Source of the DNA: Streptomyces sp. NRRL F-5123
Lineage (GTDB): Bacteria > Actinomycetota > Actinomycetes > Streptomycetales > Streptomycetaceae
Assembly: GCF_000721495.1 (NCBI RefSeq)
Contig: NZ_JOHY01000102.1
Coordinates: 1-9,926, forward strand
Direction of reading: 5' to 3'
DNA: 9,926 nt
Shown: positions 6,704 to 9,926 of the stretch, piece by piece
Layout of the letters: every line of letters begins with the position of its first letter
How positions within the stretch are numbered: position 1 is the first letter of the stretch
Notes under the pieces: model-generated
Told to the model about the DNA's origin: nothing
Databases searched by the model: none
The model's input: the letters and a program-made list of their open reading frames with translations, nothing else
Translations under genes and position numbers: made by a program

Positions 6704-6729
6704 GCGACGTTTCGGCTGAGGCGTATGTT
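6702..6729 (+). promoter_or_regulatory. putative promoter of the AsnB-like gene
   Basis: TTGCGA (6702-6707) and TATGTT (6724-6729) are 16 bp apart and lie in the most AT-rich part of the intergenic region. The predicted start near 6736 would give a leader of about 310 nt before ATG 7050. Inverted repeats flank it on both sides. Confidence 0.45.
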
Positions 6730-6752
6730 CCGGATTCCGTAGCTGTCCGCAA

Positions 6753-6776
6753 CATCCCGATTACGTATGCGGGATG
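6753..6776. promoter_or_regulatory. 7-bp inverted repeat just downstream of the plus-strand promoter
   Basis: CATCCCG (6753-6759) and CGGGATG (6770-6776) are perfectly complementary around a 10-bp AT-richer spacer. The 24-bp dyad begins about 17 bp after the predicted transcription start, a typical repressor position. The regulator is not recognisable. Confidence 0.5.
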
Positions 6777-7022
6777 CTTGGCGATCGAGGTGCTTCCGGG
6801 GCCCGTCCGAGGGCATCCCGGGGGCATTCCGGGCCGTGCGCGAGCCACCCGGCGATGCGCATATGCCGCATGGCTGTGTACGGCGCACGAACCGGCGCAC
6901 CCGGGAGCACTCATGCGCCTCCTTGCGCGCGTCCTCGTGGCAGCATGGACTTTCGGACGTCAGACGTGGCGGCATGGTGGGGCGAGGCGCGCGCGAGTCA
7001 GCGGTGGGTCGGATCCTGCACC

Positions 7023-7044
7023 GGCTGTCCACAGCCTGTGGAGG
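7023..7044 (+). promoter_or_regulatory. ribosome binding site with two mutually exclusive hairpins
   Basis: The Shine-Dalgarno GGAGG (7040-7044) is 5 nt before ATG 7050. Hairpin 1, GGCTG-TCCA-CAGCC (7023-7036), leaves it free. Hairpin 2, TCCAC-AGCCT-GTGGA (7028-7042), would bury its first bases. The two share 7028-7036 and cannot coexist. CTGTCCACA (7025-7033) also resembles the Streptomyces DnaA box TTGTCCACA. Confidence 0.45.
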
Positions 7045-7049
7045 CGGCG

Positions 7050-9392
7050 ATGCGGTGGTTGGTGGGGTGGAGCAGTGCCACCGCGGGTCCCGTTCCCGGC
7101 ACGGGTGCGCGCACGCTGCTGCCGGTCGGCGCCCAACTCCTGTGGGACGGCCCCGATCCGCTGTGGGCGGTGGGTGACTGGCGGCCCGACGAGGTCCGGG
7201 TCGTCCACGCGGACGCGGCGGGCACGGGCGGCGGCGCGTACGGCTCCGCCGCTTCCAACGGGGCTGCGTACGGGGGCGGTTACGGTACGCCGGGCGGCTC
7301 CGGCTCCGGCTCCGGCTCCGGCTCGTACGGCGCTGCGGGCGCGTACGGCGACGGGGCCGCGTACCCGTACGACGGCGGCGGCTCGCGTACGAACGGGCGC
7401 GGCGTCAACGGCACCGGCACCCAGGGCGTCGCGCGGCTCGCGGTCTTCGGGCGGTGCGCGGCCAGCGACGCGGAGCTGCGGCTCGGGCTCGTCGCCGCGC
7501 GCGGCGGCGCGCTGCGGCACGTCACGGCGTGGCCCGGCAGCTACACCGCCGTCCTGCAACTCGGCCGCCGCATCACCGTGCTGGGCGACCTCGCCGGTGC
7601 CCGCCCGGTCTTCCACACCCGCTTCGCGCGCGGCACCGCCTTCGCCACCGCCGCCCTGCCGCTCGCCGACCTCATCGAGGCCGGGCTCGACGTCACCCAC
7701 CTCGCCGCGCTGCTCGCCTGCCCCGACGCGCCCGAGGCGCTCGGCGACGGCACCCCCTACCTCGGCGTGCGGCGCGTCCCGCCCGGCCACGCCCTCACCC
7801 TGCGCGACGGCGCCCCCGAGATCACCGGCTACGAGCCGACCGCCTCCCTCGCCGTCGGCCACCAGCCCGCGACCTCGGCGGACGCGGACGCCGCCATCGC
7901 CGCGATACGGGACGCGCTCGTCGAATCGGTGAAGGCGCGGCTCACGCAGGCGCGGTTCGTGCCGGAGGCGGCCTTCGCCGGGGAATCCGCGGGACCGGAC
8001 GGCCGGCTCGCGGAAGGGCCCGCGCCCGGCATCGGCGCCGACCTCTCCGGCGGCTCCGCCTCCGCGACCCTCGCGCTGCTCGCCGCCGGGCTGCCCGGCA
8101 TGCCCGGCATGCTGCCCGGCGCGCCCGGCACCGCGGCCGGCGAGCGGCTGCTCGCCGTCACCTTCAACGACCTCACCGCGGGCGGACTCGCGCTGCGCGA
8201 GAGCGAGCTGGCCCGCGCGGGCGAGCTCGCCGCCGACCCGCGGCTGCGGCACGTCGTCGTCGCCGGCGGCGAGGAGGCGCTGCCCTACGCGGACCTCATC
8301 GGCAGCCACCCGCCCATCCCGCTCACCGACGAGCCCGGTCCCTCGCTCGTCGTCGCCGAACGCCACCGGCGGCGGCTCGCCGCGGGCGGCGCCGACCACC
8401 TCATCGGGCTCGGCGCCCGGCAGGTGCTCGACGCGCACCCCGCGCGGCTCGCCGACCTGCTCATGGACCGGCGGCGGCGCCACCTGGTACGGCCCGTCGC
8501 CGCCCTCACCCGCGCGGGCGGCTCCGCGGCGGGCGGGCCCGCCGTGCTGGTGCCCTTCACCGTGCCGATCACCGTCTACCGCGCCGCCCGGCGGCTCGCC
8601 CGTACGCCCTACCAGCAGGGCGTCACCGACGCGGCCGCCCTGCTGCTGCGGTACGCCGCGGGCGCGGGCTCAGGCGCCGACTCCGCCGTCGACGGCCGGC
8701 CGGGCGACGGGCCGATCAGGGCGTCGCTCGCCGCGATGGCCTGGGTACGGCCCGGGCCCGCCGCCCGCTGGCTCACCGGCGAGGCGCTCGCCGAGGTCTC
8801 CGTGCGGCTCCAGGAGGCCGCGCGGCGGCCCTGGCCCATCGAACGCCCCGGCGAGCGGCGCGCCCGCGCCGTCCTCGCCCGGCACGCCGCCGACTTCCGC
8901 GTCCTGGAGCAGGCCGCCGCGGTGCCGAGCCAGCGGCTGCACGCGCCCTACCTCGACAACGCGGTGGTGCGGGCGGCGCGCGCACTCCCCGGCGCGCTCC
9001 GGGTGCGCCCCGGGGCGCGCGCGGAGATCCTGCGGGACGTGCTGGGCAGCGCGGGCGTACGGGCGCTGCCCGCGGGGTGGGGCGCCGCCTCGCACTCCTC
9101 GGCGTCCGCGGCCGCCGCCGCCCGCGCCGGGATGCGGTCCGCCGTCGACCCGCTGGTCGAGCTCTTCCGCGCGCCGCTGCTCGCCGACGCGGGCCTGGTG
9201 GACGCCCGCGTCGTCCGCGCCGCCCTGCGCGCCGCCGCGACCTCCGGGGCGCCGCTGGAGGGGCTCGGCGACATCGTGGCCGTCGAGCTGTGGCTGCGGA
9301 GGCTGCTGGCGCGGAGGGGGTCGTGCTGGACCGGCACGGATTCGCCTGAGCGGCGGGCGGTTGCGGGCGGGGTGCAGCGGTTGTCGCTCTGA
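7050..9392 (+). CDS. asparagine synthetase-like protein with degenerate active-site motifs
   Basis: The 780-residue protein has the two-part layout of AsnB: an N-terminal class II amidotransferase-like part (to about 260) and a C-terminal synthetase-like part. Visible matches are GDLAGARPVFHT (179-190), YLGVRRVPPGHALTL (237-251), LSGGSAS (332-338), and QRLHAPYLDNAVVRAARALP (628-647). The catalytic Cys2 is absent (it starts MRWLVG), so glutamine hydrolysis is not expected. The PP-loop SGGxDS reads SGGSAS, losing its Asp, so ATP-dependent adenylation is doubtful. Residues 60-120 are a Gly/Ser/Tyr-rich insert. Start ATG 7050 has GGAGG at 5 nt; the frame stays open upstream to 6774 but without a ribosome site or similarity. 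It resembles an actinomycete AsnB-like family of unknown role, perhaps a pseudoenzyme. Confidence 0.87.
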   Translation: MRWLVGWSSATAGPVPGTGARTLLPVGAQLLWDGPDPLWAVGDWRPDEVRVVHADAAGTGGGAYGSAASNGAAYGGGYGTPGGSGSGSGSGSYGAAGAYGDGAAYPYDGGGSRTNGRGVNGTGTQGVARLAVFGRCAASDAELRLGLVAARGGALRHVTAWPGSYTAVLQLGRRITVLGDLAGARPVFHTRFARGTAFATAALPLADLIEAGLDVTHLAALLACPDAPEALGDGTPYLGVRRVPPGHALTLRDGAPEITGYEPTASLAVGHQPATSADADAAIAAIRDALVESVKARLTQARFVPEAAFAGESAGPDGRLAEGPAPGIGADLSGGSASATLALLAAGLPGMPGMLPGAPGTAAGERLLAVTFNDLTAGGLALRESELARAGELAADPRLRHVVVAGGEEALPYADLIGSHPPIPLTDEPGPSLVVAERHRRRLAAGGADHLIGLGARQVLDAHPARLADLLMDRRRRHLVRPVAALTRAGGSAAGGPAVLVPFTVPITVYRAARRLARTPYQQGVTDAAALLLRYAAGAGSGADSAVDGRPGDGPIRASLAAMAWVRPGPAARWLTGEALAEVSVRLQEAARRPWPIERPGERRARAVLARHAADFRVLEQAAAVPSQRLHAPYLDNAVVRAARALPGALRVRPGARAEILRDVLGSAGVRALPAGWGAASHSSASAAAAARAGMRSAVDPLVELFRAPLLADAGLVDARVVRAALRAAATSGAPLEGLGDIVAVELWLRRLLARRGSCWTGTDSPERRAVAGGVQRLSL
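7296..7325 (+). repeat. hexanucleotide microsatellite in the AsnB-like gene
   Basis: Four perfect GGCTCC copies and a fifth ending in G encode an alternating Gly-Ser run (residues 83-92). They sit inside a 60-residue low-complexity insert with repeated GCGTACGG or CGTACGGC words that encode Ala/Tyr/Gly. A hexamer keeps the frame if the copy number changes. Confidence 0.9.
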
Positions 9393-9397
9393 GCCGG

Positions 9398-9419
9398 GCG
9401 CTGCCGCGCGGGGTGGGCG
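9398..9419 (+). repeat. 22-bp copy of the post-stop module, inverted relative to 4206-4227
   Basis: These 22 bases (core CTGCCGCGCGGGGTGGG) are the exact reverse complement of 4206-4227 and nearly so of 4305-4326. They begin 6 bp after the AsnB-like stop. The minus-strand copies likewise lie downstream of the regulator's stop, so the module keeps the same orientation relative to the preceding gene. Confidence 0.85.
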
Positions 9420-9443
9420 TTTGACCGGGCGCGGTCCCGTGTC

Positions 9444-9477
9444 CGGCTGCGGCTGCGCCGCGGGGCAGTCGTTTTTT
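9444..9477 (+). terminator. intrinsic terminator of the AsnB-like gene
   Basis: CGGCTGC (9444-9450) pairs with GCAGTCG (9465-9471), with one G-U pair. Inside is a further GGC/GCC stem, and six Ts follow immediately (9472-9477). It lies 52 bp after the stop codon and is the clearest U-tailed terminator in the window. Confidence 0.65.
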
Positions 9478-9820
9478 CGGGAGTGCGGGGGGCTTCGCGG
9501 CCGGCCCGCACCGGGGCCGGCCCGCACTGGGGCGCGGGTCGTCACCGGGGCCGGCCCGCACTGGGGCGCGGGTCGTCACCGGGGCCGGCGCGCACTGGGG
9601 CGCGGGTCGTCACCGGGGCCGGCGCGCACTGGGGCGCGGGTCGTCACCGGGGTCGGCCCCACCGGGGCGCGGGTCGTCACCGGGGTCGGCCCCACCGGGG
9701 CGCGGGTCGTCACCGACTCGAAGGTGGCAGTCGGGTTTCGAACCGGACCACCGGCCGGTGGGTGGTTGCTCGCGCAGTTCTCCCCCGGAGCTTCGCCCGG
9801 GGGTGCCCCCACGCGCCCCT
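9471..9820. repeat. dispersed inverted-repeat element, copy B, with expanded centre
   Basis: The segment 9699-9775 matches 4079-4154 of copy A closely, including the palindrome CCACCGGCCGGTGG (9748-9761) and arm GTGGTTGCTCGCGC (9762-9775). The right end CGCGCCCCT (9812-9820) is identical to copy A and is again separated from the arm by a palindrome, CCCCCGG ... CCGGGGG around GCTTCG. A diverged left arm is seen near 9471-9499, starting with a T-run and CGGGAGTGCGGGG. The element is about 350 bp against 158 bp for copy A because of the internal tandem array. Confidence 0.75.
9532..9714. repeat. six tandem copies at 33-34 bp spacing
   Basis: The 15-mer GCGCGGGTCGTCACC starts at 9532, 9566, 9600, 9634, 9667 and 9700. 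The linkers fall in three types: GGGGCCGGCCCGCACTGG, the same with a GCGCGC change, and a shorter GGGGTCGGCCCCACCGG form. The linkers change progressively along the array, as expected from stepwise duplication. Copy A has one such 15-mer (4080-4094). There are no unique spacers, so this is not CRISPR. Confidence 0.92.
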
Positions 9821-9926
9821 CTGCGTGTGCCCGGCGGGGCATCGCGCTGTCCGTGCGGGGGTGGGGTCGGGTGCCACTCCGGGGGTACCTCCTCGGAATG
9901 CGCGTTCGCCCTCTTCCCGAATTGGT
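9821..9926. other. end of window, no feature recognised
   Basis: The last 106 bases follow the right end of repeat copy B. I see no convincing start, promoter or repeat. The final 40 bases become less GC-rich, which may mark the approach to a promoter or gene beyond the window. Confidence 0.4.

Larger units (their letters stand above)
5805..7049. other. 1.25-kb divergent intergenic control region, no convincing gene
   Basis: No open frame here shows a credible ribosome binding site together with family similarity or normal codon use. Bases 6600-6780 are clearly richer in A and T than the rest. The region holds one plausible promoter per strand, two AdpA-consensus sites, inverted repeats at 5939-5974, 6650-6677, 6681-6700 and 6753-6776, and a strong hairpin at 6360-6393. 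The gap is unusually long for two divergent Streptomyces genes, which suggests complex control or an unannotated RNA. Confidence 0.7.

Noticed and set aside
6646..7032. Minus-strand 128-codon frame in the intergenic region
   Set aside because: No ribosome site, irregular third-position use and no motif; it covers promoter-like dyads instead.
7025..7033. Replication origin based on the DnaA-box-like CTGTCCACA
   Set aside because: Only one box, or two overlapping partial ones, is present; an actinomycete origin has many clustered boxes next to dnaA and dnaN.
6774..7049. 92-codon N-terminal extension of the AsnB-like protein
   Set aside because: The frame is open, but ATG 6774 has no Shine-Dalgarno, the extension has no recognisable similarity, and ATG 7050 has a well-placed GGAGG.
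5962..7932. 656-codon plus-strand frame crossing the intergenic region
   Set aside because: Pro/Arg/Ala low-complexity translation with many Cys, no ribosome site, and it overlaps the AsnB-like gene in another frame.
7050..9392. Lasso-peptide cyclase in a lasso cluster
   Set aside because: The AsnB-like fold fits, but there is no precursor, no leader-binding protein and no protease nearby, and the SGGxDS loop is degenerate.
9532..9714. CRISPR array
   Set aside because: Linkers between the 15-mers are near-identical rather than unique spacers, spacing is too short, and there are no cas genes.
9576..9842. Minus-strand 88-codon repeat protein over the tandem array
   Set aside because: The frame exists only because the 33-34 bp repeat is free of stops; the same repeat is open in several frames and shifts frame when spacing is 34 bp.

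Overview
The window reads as chromosomal DNA of a Streptomyces or a close relative. Base composition is extremely GC-rich, coding frames have almost all G or C at third positions, GTG starts are common, and the intergenic repeats are of a kind I recognise from Streptomyces genomes. Five real genes account for most of the sequence. No phage, insertion sequence, tRNA, rRNA or CRISPR array is visible.

Layout: positions 1-5804 carry four genes on the minus strand. In transcription order they are an HTH/TPR regulator resembling Streptomyces sporulation-associated proteins (5804-4389), an L-2-hydroxyglutarate oxidase (lhgO, about 3712-2483), the tRNA m7G46 methyltransferase trmB (2294-1407), and a PrsW-type intramembrane metalloprotease (1300 to beyond position 1). 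On the plus strand, 7050-9392 encodes an asparagine-synthetase-fold protein that lacks both the N-terminal catalytic Cys and the Asp of the SGGxDS loop, and carries a Gly/Ser/Tyr-rich insert.

The regulator and the asparagine-synthetase-like gene diverge across about 1.25 kb (5805-7049) with no convincing gene. This gap holds a plausible promoter on each strand, two exact matches to the AdpA consensus, several inverted repeats, one very strong hairpin, and two mutually exclusive small hairpins at the ribosome binding site of the plus-strand gene.

Two intergenic regions (3719-4388 and 9393-9926) are mosaics of repeats. They share a dispersed element built as an imperfect inverted repeat, whose right arm is split in both copies by a small palindrome at nearly the same point. 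They also share about 33-bp modules with a GC hairpin and often a T-run. In the second region a single 15-bp segment of the dispersed element is expanded into six tandem copies at 33-34 bp spacing. This repeat architecture, the degenerate AsnB-like protein and the structured divergent control region are the most interesting parts. The five genes do not form an obvious single pathway: trmB and lhgO are housekeeping functions, while the regulator, the AsnB-like gene and their shared control region look like a developmental locus.
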